The notes beneath the pieces are model-generated. The model was not told where the DNA came from. It worked only from the letters and a program-made list of their open reading frames with translations, and did no database searches. From Triticum aestivum (lineage: Eukaryota > Streptophyta > Magnoliopsida > Poales > Poaceae), in the NCBI RefSeq assembly GCF_018294505.1, contig NC_057813.1, positions 316,637,077 to 316,701,076 on the forward strand: a stretch of 64,000 nt of DNA, written 5' to 3'. Shown here in pieces: positions 34,254-48,416 of this stretch. Made by a program: the position numbers and the translations under genes. Every line of letters begins with the position of its first letter. Position 1 is the stretch's first letter.

Positions 34254-37200
34254 TGTCAGGACCTTGACTCAATGCCACATCGATCTAGCATGTAACACCT
34301 CATATCACTTTGCGGCCTCACGCACGGTATTCCCACGGGTGTCGCCTTACCTTTGCCCGGGACCGTTTGCGCCTTTTGGCACACATATATGATAGTGTTG
34401 CTAGCATCCATATGGTAAGGAGCCCGGGCTGACATGGCTAGTCGTAAACCCAAAGTGGCACAAACTTACAGGGACAGGCATCCATGACCCAGCATCGAAC
34501 GTGTCGGTCATCAGCAAGTGAATCTAGGCTGTAGCACTGGGCTAGCAGGACTCTGGTGAACCGGGCTGTAGCGGCCTAACAGGACTCTGGTATTCATCGC
34601 GTGACATTTCCCCGAAGGGACAGACACAGGAACGAAGAAGGACACATGCTGACCAGCCTAAGTGTTCCGGAGCAGTAGCAAGCTACCATGGCTCAGTGGA
34701 AACACTAGGAGACATTTCCCAGTAAGAGAGGCTACTAAGAATAAACAACTAGATAGTCAGATCCCACACATACCAAGCATTTCAATAACATACACACAAT
34801 ATGCTCGATATGTGCAAATACAACATGGCATCACAACATGACTCTATAACTCAATTATTTATTCAATAGGCTCCGAGGAGCGAGATATTACAAACAGGGG
34901 TCTCACGACCCAACATTCAGAGCATACAAATCAAAGCACAAGCGGAAGCTATCATGTCTGAGTACAGACATCTATAAATGAAAAAGGCTGAGAAGCCTGA
35001 CTATCTACCAGATCCTGCCGAGGGCACAAGATCGTAGCTGAGGTAACAAGCTAAACATCGAAGTCCACGCGGAACTACTAGCGAGACCGAAGTCTCTCTG
35101 CAAAACATAAATAGGCAAACGTGAGTACAAATGTACCCAGCAAGACTTACATCAGAACTAACTACATATGCATCATTATCAACAAAGGGGTGGTGGGGTT
35201 TAACTGCAGCAAGCCAGCTTTGACTCAGTGGCTATCCTAAACTACGACTGCAAGTAACTCTTTTGAGGTGGCGCACACGCGTCCACATATTCACCATATC
35301 AATACACCACTATGGATCCGCTCCCGTCTCCCTACGAGAACGCCATCCGTAGCACTCACGCTTATCTTGCGTATTTTAGAGTATCCACTTTCACTTGTCT
35401 ATGAACTGATATAAGCAACCCAGAAGTCCTTTTCCGCGGACACGGCTATTCGAATAGATGATGTTAACCCTACAGGGGTGTACTTCTTCATACATGTTTC
35501 CACCACTTAGTGTCTGCACACGACATGTGCTCGGCAGACTTCAAGCGAAAGCCGACGTGGGTGTAGACCACGACCTACCTAAACACTCAAGTCTCTAGTC
35601 CAGGTTTATCGCCTATTCGGGTTCCATCCATGAGGAGATCCGGCCGGAGTTTCGCTCACAGCCCCAAATGATGTGAATAGGGTTCCCGAGATACCAAACG
35701 GGCATCCGGTACACCGTGCCACGTACCTACCGCATCACAGCCCACCCCTACGGTCAGCGCTGTCCACGGCCTCCAGTAAGCTACAAACACCAGAAACTAC
35801 TTGCAACTCCTGGACAGAGGACAAGGGTGAATAAGAAGTCGAGCGGGGTCATATTTCAGGGCCCAATGCATGGTAGTAGCTGAATCATGGATCACAAACA
35901 CAGAACTCAGTTCCTAAGGACAGCTTCAATGAGACAACCCACCATGTACTCCTACATGGCCTCTCACCGACACCTTTTACCAAATCGTGTTCACACACTT
36001 AGCTCACACACAGTAGGACATGTTCACACACCTCTGATTCATCCTCGATGAATCAGACCTGACTCAACTCTAAGCAGTAGCAGGCATGACAAACAAGCAT
36101 GAATGAGTAGGCACATCAGGGCTCAAACAACTCCTACTCATGCTAGTGGGTTTCATCTATTTACTGTGGCAATGACAGGTCATGCAAAGGATAAAGGGGT
36201 TCAGCTACCGCAGCAAGTAACAGATGAATCGGTGTTGTCCTAATGCAGTAAAAGAGAGCAGGAGCGAGAGAGTAGGATTGTATCGGAATGAACAAGGGGG
36301 TTTTGCTTGCCTGGCACTTCTGAAGATAACATTGAGTCTTCATCAGTGTCAACGATCACATCGTCGGTACAACGTCTACCGAGGGGGAACAACACCGGCA
36401 AACACAGAAGAAACACGATCAATGAAATGCACAATATGATGCATGCTATGACATGGCAATATGAATGTGTTTTGGGCTAATGCAACTAGCAACAGATTAA
36501 ATGAAGTTGGTTTGAATACAAGATTCAAATTCAAACTCCATATGTGATTATTCAAATGCCATTTAATTGATTTGTGCTAAACAGCAGCTATAAGTTGTTC
36601 TAACATGCATGAAAGTGGTACAGATGGATTCCTTGAATTTTTCTGATAATTTTTCATATATAAATTATTTAATTTGGAGTTACGGTTGAATTTCTATGAT
36701 TTTTAGAAGTTTATACAATTTTTTGGAATTTCAGAATTAAATTAAATCCAGAAAACATTACTGCGTCAGCATGACGTTGGCATGACGTCAGCAAGTCAAC
36801 AGGGGCCGGTCCGGGTCAAACCTGACCAGTGGGGCCCACTGGTCAGTGACTATGGCTAATCCTAATATAACTTAAACCTAACCTAGTTTAATTAGCCGGG
36901 CCGGGCCCGCAGGTCAGTGAGTCAGTGGCTAAAAAAAATTAGAAAAAACTAAACTAATTAACAGGGGCTGGCCCCACCTGTCATCGACCCAGGGGGGTCA
37001 AACCCCTGGTCAACAGGGCCTAACCCGCCGGCGGTGAGTCGCCGGCGAGGCTGAGGCGGCGGAGGCCTTCGGGTTTCTTGCTCCGGCGACCAAACGGACG
37101 GAGGAGGGGCTCTACGGATAGCTGGAAGGGCGCCGCGTCTTCCTGTGGAGTCGGTTGGGGTCGAGGCAGCCGGAATCGGCGCCGGCGACGACCTAGGTGG

Positions 37201-38397
37201 CCGCCGGAGTTCGGCCGAGGTCGAACACGGCGTTGTGGTGCACTAGAGGGAAAACGGAAGGGCTCTGCGGGCTCCTGAGAGGGCGGCGAACTTGGTAACA
37301 TGCTCGGGCGCAAGCTGGGGTGACCCTGGCGACGGCAGCGCCATGGCCGGCGGCGAGGAGCAATCGGCCGTGGTGGAGAAAGAGGCTAGGGGATGAGCGC
37401 GAGCTTGAGAGAAGGGGGAAGAGGAAGAGGGGCTCACAGTGGATCGAACGGAGGTGTCGGCGAGCTCGGGGAAGGCCGCACGGCGACGAATTTGACGACG
37501 GCGATCCTCGGTGGCCGAGGAGGGGAACGGCGAAGCTGGCCCATCCAGGGCTTCCGGCGCCTTCCGTCTTGGTGAGGAGGAAGAGGGAGGACCGGCGGAG
37601 CTTTGGGAGGCGTCGGGGAGGCGAGGCGGTGGTTGTGGCCGCGGCGAACGGCGTCGGTGGCGACGGGTCCGTTCGGGCGAGTGAGGGAGAGAGGAAGCAG
37701 AGGAGGGGGGGGAGAGTTCGGGAGAGTGAGGGAGTTCCAGGGGGGTGGCGTGGCACGCATGGAGGCGTCCGGGGTGTCGAGGTGGAGCGGCAAGCAGGAG
37801 GTGGCCGGGGCGTGCGCCGGCGTGCGTCGGCCACGCGCCTGTGCCTACTGGCGCGAGGAGGAAGGCGACAGGGGGGGGAAGTGGAGATGGGCTGGGCCGT
37901 GCTGCTGGGCCAGGTGGGCTACCAGGTGAGCGCCAGGTAGTCCTTCTCTCTCTTTCTATTTCTGTTTTTATTTATCTATTTTGTTCTGTGTTGTTTTAGT
38001 TTAGTAAAATACTAAACCATTTTATAAAATCCTGAAAATAGTTATGTGGCTAGAGTTAAAATATACCAAACCACATAAAATGTTCCAGTAATTATTGGAC
38101 ATATATTATTTATATATCAAATATATATCCACTGCAAATAGCTATTTATTTAATTCAAAGGCCCAAAATAATTAACTCTGAGATACCAAAAATATTGTTT
38201 TGAGTTTTACCTCTTTGCAATATTTTCAGAGACTAAGAGGAACATTTTCTTGGACTTCTTTGAGGAGATTTTAATGTTGATCATTTTTAGAAGGTTTCTG
38301 AGGCTTTGAAAATTCCTCAATTCAAATTTCATTTGAATTAAAACATGATGCTCACATGAGGTCTAGCCTAGTGCATAACAGGACCAGGGATGTGACA
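34254..38397 (-). repeat. LARD 3' LTR
   Basis: Nearly identical to 42380-46522; in the first 375 bases I count about eight substitutions. GC-rich sequence at 37020-37950 has ORFs on both strands (up to 213 codons), but their frames differ between the two LTRs, so they are not called as genes. Confidence 0.9.
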
Positions 38398-38409
38398 ACT
38401 CACCCCCAC
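38398..38409 (-). other. LARD polypurine tract
   Basis: TAGTGGGGGTGAGT on the minus strand abuts the 3' LTR start (TGTCACATCCC). Confidence 0.7.
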
Positions 38410-41400
38410 TAAACAAAAATCTCGTCCCGAGATTCAAGCGTAGGGTAAGGTGAAGGGGGAACGCAACTAGTACAATCTTCACGATCCAGGGTGCACTTCA
38501 ATTGAACATTGATTCATTCACCATCATTGTCTTGAAGTCTTGCCTTGAGAACTCCAACTATCATGACAACGAGAGGAAAGGAAAGACCCTAAAATAATTG
38601 TTCCTCTCGAAGGTCGAACAACTCAGGATTAACCCACGGAATGAGACATAACAACATCTCTCGAGCTGAGAGACGAAGCACACCTCTAGAGGGATGGAGT
38701 GGAATAGATGACGAGAGTTCACTAGGTAGACAACAATTTCACGCTTAAGAGGGTGGTAATCGATTGTCAACGTAGCGAGGAGTTGAATTGCCATGATACC
38801 ATAACGATGCACCTTAGGGAAGGTGACTCGTAGATATATCCCCTTAAGTGGCAAAAAGAATTACCTTTGATTCAAAGATCATTGAAACTCTTTATACCAG
38901 CCTAAGGCAATCACAAGCGATCATTTGGAGGGGGTCGGTAGAATGGCATACTCGGACTTGGATGATGTGGATTACCTTGTTGAAGACAACGTAATGGATG
39001 AATTTGCTTGCCACCGGAAATGGAAGAGACCCATGGTAGAATGGCACATTGGCGGTGCAAGCTAGGAACAAAATGCAAATGCTGGGAATGATTCTGGTAA
39101 CTGGAGAGAGGCTCAACAATAGAGAGTTATTCCACTATTGGAATAGGTCATAGCATTGCCGAGGAAACTGAGAGCAAACCTAGTTAGTGCCGATGATAAC
39201 ACGTAGCGCTTGTGCGTGCTCTCAAGAACTTGAGCATTTCCACATTCATCAAGGTTTTACCAATATCCGTGTCAAGGATCCTGGCAACACCACTTGCTAC
39301 CACGATGAATGATGATGGATGATGCAGATGCAAAGGAAGATAACACTTCTCAGATTTCATCTTAGCGAGGCCAAGGAAATAAAATCTGGATGATCGACCG
39401 AGAGACATTTAGCACTCCGCTTCTAATGTTCTTCTTGATGTGCTAGTGTAACCCATTCATAGATATGGTTTGATATCTAGAACATCAAGTAAAGGTCGGA
39501 CTTCGGGAGCACAAGAATCCATAAGGAACAACTAGGGAGGTAAATCCTACGAAATCCTTATGGGGAGGTGGCCAACTTCCTCAATCAAGATATTATAATA
39601 ACAGGTCTTCCGGCTGGGTGTGTTGGCCACGACATCCACTTTACCGGTTTCCGAGGGACCGATATTATAGTTCTTGGGAAATGTTCCGAACCATCATATC
39701 TGCCTGAGATTCAGATCTGGTTGGCGTCAGGATATTCCAGACTCATCGAGCCTAGGAAGAAAAATGAAAGTTTGCAACACAAATCGACGAGATGACGTTG
39801 CAAGATTCTCGGGAAATGGACTACGATAGCGAGCTCCAAAACATGAGCTGGTTCTGCTACACACATGTGAACACGCTGTCCCAGACAAGCATGACCACAT
39901 AGTAGTCTTATAATAAAACACTACCGAGTTCAGGAGGGGGAACCATCAACGAGGGTATCGAAGTCCTTACATAAGTCCGGATTAGCTCTTATGAAGATAC
40001 TCCTTCTCCTTGAACAAATCAGTCAGTGGCTTGGTGTGCTAGGATACACATATGGAATGAAGGTTGCAAGTCTCCAGACCACAGGATACTTCGCACGTGT
40101 GCATGACTGATTTGGGATGATTCCAAGGAAACAAAACAATCTTCCTCGAATTCATGACGGCAACTTGCATCAGATGCACATGAATTAGGGGAAGTCACTA
40201 CTTTCATCCAAACATATGCTTCATGAACGAAACACGAAGAAATGCTTACACAAGTTTTCAACACTAGGTTTAAGTTCAACATGATTCATGGGGGGAGACA
40301 AAATGCTACTGATGGGCTCAACAGCAACTCATCGGAATTTCCATATCACTGGACTTCCACCATCAAGTGAACACGGTGATAGCATTGGTCAGACCAAAGA
40401 TGTAATGGTGTATGCTCGAGGGATCAACCACGAGTAAGACAACATTACGAGCATCGTTGGTACTGATTTGATTTGACGATAGCCCACACTCAAATCAAGG
40501 GATTGATAAGACAATAGGTCCAGCAACTGATCACAGGGACCAATCGATGAAGATATCATCTTTCTTCAACACACTCTACACAATAATATCCCTTTGGAAC
40601 GAACTAAGTTAGGCAAGCTTTTATCTTCCAATTCTCCAAGTTGTTGTCTAGCTTAACCAACTAGCTCAGGGATATCTAACACCGATTCTTGGAGAGAAGG
40701 TAGTTCACAAGAAACCAACTTGATCACGAGCTCAACACAGCGGTCAGGTGACAACCTGGTAATACTTCCGAGAAGATCTTTGGAAAATCACGAACCACCG
40801 GTATGTTACTAAGCTCAAGAACAATCTCGCTTTTGAGGGCAAGAAGATATGATCAATAGAGCGAAGATTTGAAATAATCCTAACTCATCGATCGAGGAGT
40901 GCACCGAGAACAAGGACTAGGTAGCATGATCAACCTTAGAATGATGATTCAAAACCAACACGCTAAGAATGAAATTATTGTCCATTAACTACCAAGCAAC
41001 AAGGTTGCTAGGAGTATTGAATTCACACATCACGATTCACTTGTCGGCATTCCGGTTGCGACAACACGGAACCGAGGGATGAATAATGATGGCGAGAAGT
41101 ATCACTACATCAAGAATTCACAAGAGCCGGTGCAATCCTCATGAAAATCCTGACATAAGGACGGTAATACTTCAGGGTAGAACAGAATCAAAAGCTGGAT
41201 TGGCATTTGATCTGCGGCATACAACTTCTTTGACTCAATCCTGGATATGGAAGAGGTACTGGAGTTTGTTTCTCCTAGTCATTCCGAACTAGAACGGCTT
41301 GACGGACCACAAGAATAACGAGCATCGGTGAACACGAATGCACGACATCAACTTGACTATCAACTGCTGGACAAGGGTCAAATACAACTACAGAGGGACA

Positions 41401-42363
41401 ACTCAAAAGAACATATGATTTCCTGAGTTGTGGATGCATGGTTTAGCATGTCGAACGAAGTTCAACATATTTCTTCTGGATAACCCATGTAGAAAGGTAG
41501 AACTGGCAGAGCCACAATATATAATGGAGAACTCATCAAGAGCGCTCTTGTTGTCATCTTTTGGTTCAGAAGAACTCCTGCCAAGAATGATTCATGGTAA
41601 TTGGAAGAAGGATGTACCATGAACCTCGAGGACTATCGCAAAGGTTACTATTATCCTAAAGGAACTAGCAACACTATCAACATGATGTAAGTAGGATGAA
41701 TCTCGGGTTCAAAACCCAGGAATAGAATACCTACTCCTAAGTAGCATCACGGAATGCTTTCGAGAATAAAGGCCAGAATCATCACACTAGGACACAAATC
41801 ATGGCTAGACCACTAGATGATCCCCTGAGACACCTAGGGTCATAATAATTATTCCAACATAAAGGTCGAGGCAGTAGAATACCTCAACTCAACAATTAGT
41901 GTGATTGAGCTGGCATAAAGGAGCATCGAAAGCAGAGGGAAAGGATTTTGCAAATGCATCAGACTATTTAGAAACCTGGAATGACTCGGACATCATAACG
42001 GCTGTAAATGCTCAGAAAAGATTTGAGACATACTACAAAATGGTGGCATAACCACTCAGAAGCACAATATCAAGGTTTGGAGATCAACAGTTAACATACA
42101 GAAGTAGTAGGAACTGAACTCAAGCTTAAATCCAACAATCTTATAAGTCTATGGATTAGTAACACGTGATCCTGATAGAAAGAAGAGATAGCCTAGTTCT
42201 TAATCCCCGTAGAAGAGAAGATGATGACTCAGATCAGAAGGCCATGAGGTATAAGGAGTAAAAGAGCCTTACGTTCCATCCCACAATCAATTCCCTTATA
42301 TAACTAAAGAATTTCTAGACTCAACTTCGACCAGTTTGGCTTGGTAAACCTACAGGCAGTCAA
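38410..42363 (-). other. LARD interior without coding capacity
   Basis: About 4 kb. The longest frames are around 100 codons and none shows a zinc knuckle, protease, RT or integrase motif. I see no internal repeats on inspection. It may descend from a gag-pol region that has decayed or been replaced. Confidence 0.65.
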
Positions 42364-42375
42364 GCTCTGATACCA
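42364..42375 (-). other. LARD primer-binding site
   Basis: TGGTATCAGAGC on the minus strand, identical to the plant initiator-Met primer-binding consensus, four bases from the 5' LTR. Confidence 0.9.
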
Positions 42376-42379
42376 ACGC

Positions 42380-45300
42380 TGTCAGGACCCTGACTCAATG
42401 CCACATCGATCTAGCATGTAACACCTCATATCACTTTGCGGCCTCACGCACGGTATTCCCACGGGTGTCGCCTTACCTTTGCCCGGGACCGTTTGCGCCT
42501 TTTGGCACACGTATATGATAGTGTCGCTAGCATCCATATGGTAAGCAGCCCGGGCTGACATGGCTAGTCGTAAACCCAAAGTGGCACAAACTTACAGGGA
42601 CAGGCATCCATGACCCAGCATCGAACGTGTCGGTCATCAGCGAGTGAATCCAGGCTGTAGCACTGGGCTAGCAGGACTCCGGTGAACCGGGCTGTAGCGG
42701 GCTAACAGGACTCTGGTATTCATCGCGTGACATTTCCCCGAAGGGACAGACACAGGAACGAAGAAGGACACATGCCGGCCAGCCTAAGTGTTCCGGAGCA
42801 GTAGCAAGCTACCATGGCTCAGTGGAAACACTAGGAGACATTTCCCGGTAAGAGAGGCTACTAAGAATAAACAACTAGATAGTCAGATCCCACACATACC
42901 AAGCATTTCAATAACATACACACAATATGCTCGATATGTGCAAATACAACATGGCATCACAACATGACTCTACGACTCAAGTATTTATTCAATAGGCTCC
43001 GAGGAGCGAGATATTACAAACAGGGGTCTCATGACCCAACATTCAGAGCATACAAATCAAAGCACAAGCGGAAGCTATCATGTCTGAGTACAGACATCTA
43101 TAAATGAAAAAGGCTGAGAAGCCTGACTATCTACCAGATCCTGCCGAGGGCACAAGATCGTAGCTGAGGTAACAAGCTAAACGTCGAAGTCCACGCGGAA
43201 CTACTAGTGAGACCGAAGTCTCTCTGCAAAACATAAATAGGCAAACGTGAGTACAAATGTACCCAGCAAGACTTACATCAGAACTAACTACATATGCATC
43301 ATTATCAACAAAGGGGATGGTGGGGTTTAACTGCAGCAAGCCAGCTTTGACTCGGTGGCTATCCTAAACTACGACTGTGAAGTAACTCTTTTGAGGTGGC
43401 GCACACGAGTCCACATATTCACCATATCAATACACCACTATGGATCCGCTCCCGTCTCCCTACGAGAACGCCATCCATAGCACTCACGCTTATCTTGCGT
43501 ATTTTAGAGTATCCACTTTCACTTGTCTATGAACTGATATAAGCAACCCAGAAGTCCTTTTCCGCGGACACGGCTATTCGAATAGATGATGTTAACCCTG
43601 CAGGGGTGTACTTCTTCATACATGTTTCCACCACTTAGCGTCTGCACACGACATGTGCTCGGCAGACTTCAAGCGAAAGCCGACGTGGGTGTAGACCACG
43701 ACCTACCTAAACACTCAAGTCTCTAGTCCAGGTTTATCGCCTATTCGGGTTCCATCCATGAGGAGATCCGGCCGGAGTTTCGCTCACAGCCCCAAACGAT
43801 GTGAACAGGGTTCCCGAGATACCAAACGGGCATCCGGTACACCGTGCCACGTACCTACCGCATCACAGCCCACCCCTACGGTCAGCGCTGTCCACGGCCT
43901 CCAGTAAGCTACAAACACCAGAAACTACTTGCAACTCCTGGACAGAGGACAAGGGTGAATAAGAAGTCGAGCGGGGTCATATTTCAGGGCCCAATGCATG
44001 GTAGTAGCTGAATCATGGATCACAAACACAGAACGCAGTTCCTAAGGACAGCTTCAATGAGACAACCCACCATGTACTCCTACATGGCCTCTCACCGACA
44101 CCTTTTACCAAATCGTGTTCACACACTTAGCTCACACACAGTAGGACATGTTCACACACCTCTGATTCATCCCCGATGAATCAGACCTGACTCAACTCTA
44201 AGCAGTAGCAGGCATGACAAACAAGCATGAATGAGTAGGCACAACAGGGCTCAAACAACTCCTACTCGTGCTAGTGGGTTTCATCTATTTACTGTGGCAA
44301 TGACAGGTCATGCAAAGGATAAAGGGGTTCAGCTACTGCAGCAAGTAACAGATGAATCGGTGTTGTCCTAATGCAGTAAAAGAGAGCAGGAGCGAGAGAG
44401 TAGGATTGTATCGGAATGAACAAGGGGGTTTTGCTTGCCTGGCACTTCTGAAGATAACATTGAGTCTTCATCAGTGTCAACGATCACATCGTCGGTACAA
44501 CGTCTACCGGAGGGGAACAACACCGGCAACACAGAAGAAACACGATCAATGCAATGCACAATATGATGCATGCTATGACATGGCAATATGAATGTGTTTT
44601 GGGCTAATGCAACTAGCAACAGATTAAATGAAGTTGGTTTGAATACAAGATTCAAATTCAAACTCCATATGTGATTATTTCAAATGCCATTTAATTGATT
44701 TGTGCTAAACAGCAGCTATAAGTTGTTCTAACATGCATGAAAGTGGTACAGATGGATTCCTTGAATTTTTCTGATAATTTTTCATATATAAATTATTTAA
44801 TTTGGAGTTACGGTTGAATTTCTATGATTTTTAGAAGTTTATACAATTTTTTGGAATTTCAGAATTAAATTAAATCCAGAAAACATTACTGCGTCAGCAT
44901 GACGTTGGCATGACGTCAGCAAGTCAACAGGGGCCGGTCCGGGTCAAACCTGACCAGTGGGGCCCACTGGTCAGTGACTATGGCTAATCCTAATATAACT
45001 TAAACCTAACCTAGTTTAATTAGCCGGGCCGGGCCCGCAGGTCAGTGAGTTAGTGGCTAAAAAAATTAGAAAAAACTAAACTAATTAACAGGGGCTGGCC
45101 CCACCTGTCATCGACCCAGGGGGGTCAAACCCCTGGTCAACAGGGCCTAACCCGCCGGCGGTGAGTCGCCGGCGAGGCCGAGGCGGCGGAGGCCTTCGGG
45201 TTTCTTGCTCCGGCGACCAAACGGACGGAGGAGGGGCTCTACGGATAGCTGGAAGGGCGCCGCGTCTTCCTGTGGAGTCGGTTGGGGTCGAGGCAGCCGG

Positions 45301-46522
45301 AATCGGCGCCGGCGACGACCTAGGTGGCCGCCGGAGTTCGGCCGAGGTCGAACATGGCGCTGTGGTGCACTAGAGGGAAAACGGAAGGGCTCTGCGGGCT
45401 CCTGAGAGGGCGGCGAACTTGGTAACATGCTCGGGCGCAAGCTGGGGTGACCCTGGCCACGGTAGCGCCATGGCCGGCGGCGAGGAGCAATCGGCCGCGG
45501 TGGAGAAAGAGGCTAGGGGATGAGTGCGAGCTTGAGAGAAGGGGGAAGAGGAAGAGGGGCTCACAGTGGATCGAACGGAGGGGTCGACGAGCTCGGGGAA
45601 GGCCGCACGGCGACGAATTTGACGACGGCGATCCTCGGTGGCCGAGGAGGGGAACGGCAAAGCTGGCCCCATCCAGGGCTTACGGCGCCTTCCGTCTTGG
45701 TGAGGAGGAAGAGGGAGGACCGGCGGAGCTTTGGGAGGCGTCGGGGAGGCGAGGCGGTGGTTGTGGCCGCGGCGAACGGCGTCGGTGGCGACGGGTCCGT
45801 TCGGGCGAGTGAGGGAGAGAGGAAGCAGAGGAGGGGGGAGAGTTCGGGAGAGTGAGGGAGTTCCAGGGGGTGGCGTGGCACGCATGGAGGCGTCCGGGGT
45901 GTCGAGGTGGAGCGGCAAGCAGGAGGTGGCCGGGGCGTGCGCCGGCGTGCGTCGGTCACGCGCCTGTGCCTACTGGCGCGAGGAGGAAGGCGACAGGGGG
46001 GGAAAGTGGCGATGGGCTGGGCCGTGCTGCTGGGCCAGGTGGGCTACCAGGTGAGCGCCAGGTAGTCCTTCTCTCTCTTTCTATTTCTGTTTTTATTTAT
46101 CTATTTTGTTCTGTGTTGTTTTAGTTTAGTAAAATACTAAACCATTTTATAAAATCCTGAAAATAGTTATGTGGCTAGAGTTAAAATATACCAAACCACA
46201 TAAAATGTTCCAGTAATTATTGGACATATATTATTTATATATCAAATATATATCCACTGCAAATAGCTATTTATTTAATTCAAAGGCCCAAAATAATTAA
46301 CTCTGAGATACCAAAAATATTGTTTTGAGTTTTACCTCTTTGCAATATTTTCAGAGACTAAGAGGAACATTTTCTTGGACTTCTTTGAGGAGATTTTAAT
46401 GTTGATCATTTTTAGAAGGTTTATGAGGCTTTGAAAATTCCTCAATTCAAATTTCATTTGAATTAAAACATGATGCTCACATGAGGTCTAGCCTAGTGCA
46501 TAACAGGACCAGGGATGTGACA
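42380..46522 (-). repeat. LARD 5' LTR
   Basis: 4,143 bp; ends TGTCA (42380) and TGACA (46522). It matches the 3' LTR with scattered substitutions and a few single-base indels. Confidence 0.9.
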
Positions 46523-46527
46523 GAGTT

Positions 46528-47348
46528 CATATATAACCACGGATCCGTATCCATATACCACCACTACTCTAAGTCCTAATCATATTAGGGTTACTTTCGA
46601 GATCCATCTGTTTCTAGATTTGTGTTACCTTGTCTGAGTAGGTTTTAGATTCCATCAATCTTTTGTCGTTCTGTAGAAGAGGTTGGTTTCCAAAAAAAGA
46701 GTTCGAAAACCACCCTCCGTTTAGGCCCAAAATTTTCGGAAAATGCATTTGTCAAAAAAATCTCGCTATCCTATTTTTAGGTGTTTCTAAGCGTTTTGAG
46801 ATAGGTGCCATTATAGAAAGTTTTTTTTTGAGCCGTTTCCAGTTTTTGGTCCGGGCACTCGGAAAAAAATAGGCGCAAAAATTTCGTGTCTATCCTGTTA
46901 TCTTGACTTGGGAAGAGTTTTGAGACACTCGCCGTTATACTGATTTTCGGCAAAAAAAAGAGGAGCGCAAAAAAAGAGCGCAAGACGTGATTTTGTTAGT
47001 GTTCTAGGCTCGCGTCTCTAGTACGGTCTAGCCTAGGACTAGCACAGTACCGTCGTTGAGCATTTATTCAACTTTGCATCTCTGAATTGATTATTGCTGA
47101 CCCTTTTTGCTACCATATCATAAGCCTTACCAGCTTCACATATATCTACTTCATGCGTTTGACTCTCCCTGGCCATTGCTCTATCCAAGCTTTGAGAGTT
47201 TTGACTACAATAGTTGCCGATCACCACCTGCTACTGGGTAAGAACTGGTAAGAGTTTGAGATTCGCTTGACAGATTTGTGACACACCACCACCACTTCCT
47301 AGTAGTCTGTAGGATCATATTCTTGTGTGTTTCTACTGCTGCTAACCA
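46528..47348 (+). other. X leader, second part
   Basis: Continues the X leader after the LARD: an A/T-run-rich region at 46680-46990, then non-coding sequence up to the gag ATG. No supported ORF. Confidence 0.6.
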
Positions 47349-47373
47349 TGGCAGGATCACAAGCCGATGAGAC
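47349..47373 (+). pseudogene. First codons of X gag, interrupted
   Basis: ATGGCAGGATCACAAGCC in a good start context (aaccATGG) encodes MAGSQADE. The frame is cut at 47374 by the LTR of fragment T. I interpret this as the gag start because it follows the leader and resembles gag starts of grass LTR elements. The rest of gag is not found in this window. Confidence 0.5.
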
Positions 47374-48416
47374 TGTCGGGGAAACGAACACCTATGGGAT
47401 CACGGGGATCCCTTCTACGGTTGGCGGGGAGAGAGTTGCGCGAAGAGCAAGTTTAGTGATCAGCGCGAGGGATTTTTACCCAGGTTCAAGCCGCACTGGT
47501 GCATAAAACCCTAGTCCTGCTTGTCTGTATATTCTATGTTCTTGAGCTCTTGAACTAGCTGCGGTGCATGCCCAATCCAAAAAGTCTGAATCCTCTCTCA
47601 GCACTCGTTGGGCCTCCTTTTATATGTCAAAGGGGTTGCCACAGTGGCACACGGGAGGTGGAAAGCAAGCTACAGTGTATGAGCTTATCGCTCAGCACCG
47701 TAGGACAAACACATTAAATGCACTGCCTACATGCTCTCTTACTTTATCGGGGACGGCAACAGAAGCCATCCCATCCGTCGCCGCCCCTCCTTGCCTTGAC
47801 ACGCGTCCAGGCTGACAAGGCATGCAGTGCCATGCTGGCTAGCTAGCTGTTGTGTTGGCGCGATGGTAGAGCCTCCAGGAAGATCTGCTTAGTTGGCAAG
47901 CTGGCCGTCGCGCTGGAGTGGTGGTGAGGTGACAAATCTTTGGCGGGTGCGGGCCTGGCTGTGGCCTCGCAATCGTCCCTGGCAAGGCTTGTCGGGGGCC
48001 TCGCGGTCGTCCCCGGCAAGGGTCTTGCTGGGGGGCTTCATCTTCTGGTCCCATGTGGGCCTGTACACCATCAGTCTTCACAAAGATCTGCATGGTACTA
48101 TGCATGTGTTCCCAAGTCTTGGCCTTGATGTTGTCGATGGTGTCAAAGCTCTCAGTCCTCAAGGGTGATGGCCTTGTTGGTGCTTCGCAGGCCGCCCCGG
48201 CAAGGCTCTTGCCTGGGCCACATAGGTTGCCCTGGCAAGGGTGTCGCCAGGGGAGGCCTACTCTGTCTTCTGCTCTTTGTTCTTTAGCTTGATTGTTGTC
48301 TTGGTAGCCTTGTGTTTTGTCTCCTGGTGCCCTGCCGAGCCTTGCCACGGGCATGGCTACAACTGCCCGTGCACAAGTAAGGGGTACAGAAGAACCCATA
48401 ATTTTGTACACCGACA
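47374..48416 (-). repeat. LTR of fragment T
   Basis: 1,043 bp. On the minus strand it runs TGTCGGTGTACAAAAT to TTTCCCCGACA. A TATAAAA box is at 47618-47624 (minus). Several CCCGGCAAGG/CTTGCC-type words recur at 47960-48250. Confidence 0.7.
47618..47624 (-). promoter_or_regulatory. TATA box of fragment T LTR
   Basis: ATATAAAAGGAGG on the minus strand; defines the orientation of the LTR. Confidence 0.55.

Larger units (their letters stand above)
34254..46522 (-). mobile_element. LARD-like large non-autonomous LTR retrotransposon
   Basis: 12,269 bp. LTRs of 4,144 bp (34254-38397) and 4,143 bp (42380-46522) flank about 4.0 kb of interior without pol. Ends are TGTCA/TGACA. A 12/12 initiator-Met primer-binding site (42364-42375) and a polypurine tract (38398-38409) set minus orientation. 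The flanks are gagtc and gagtt, a target duplication with one mismatch. Very long LTRs around a conserved but non-coding interior are the definition of LARDs (the barley type is Sukkula). I infer the class from structure and cannot confirm the family name. The primer-proximal interior end near 38415-38440 carries the CTCGGGACGAGATT-like sequence seen downstream of many Gypsy pol genes. Confidence 0.85.

Noticed and set aside
37020..37950. Long ORFs on both strands (up to 213 and 206 codons) in the GC-rich part of a LARD LTR
   Set aside because: The matching stretch of the other LTR (45147-46078) is frameshifted in both directions and gives different ORF lengths, so there is no selection on a frame. 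GC-rich sequence lacks stop codons by chance.
42364..42375. tRNA-like sequence matching initiator Met
   Set aside because: Only 12 bases complementary to the tRNA 3' end, next to an LTR: a primer-binding site, not a tRNA gene.
47374..48416. Simple solo LTR
   Set aside because: The flanks gagac and ggagc do not match, and element-type sequence continues on the right, so a 3' LTR of a truncated element fits better.
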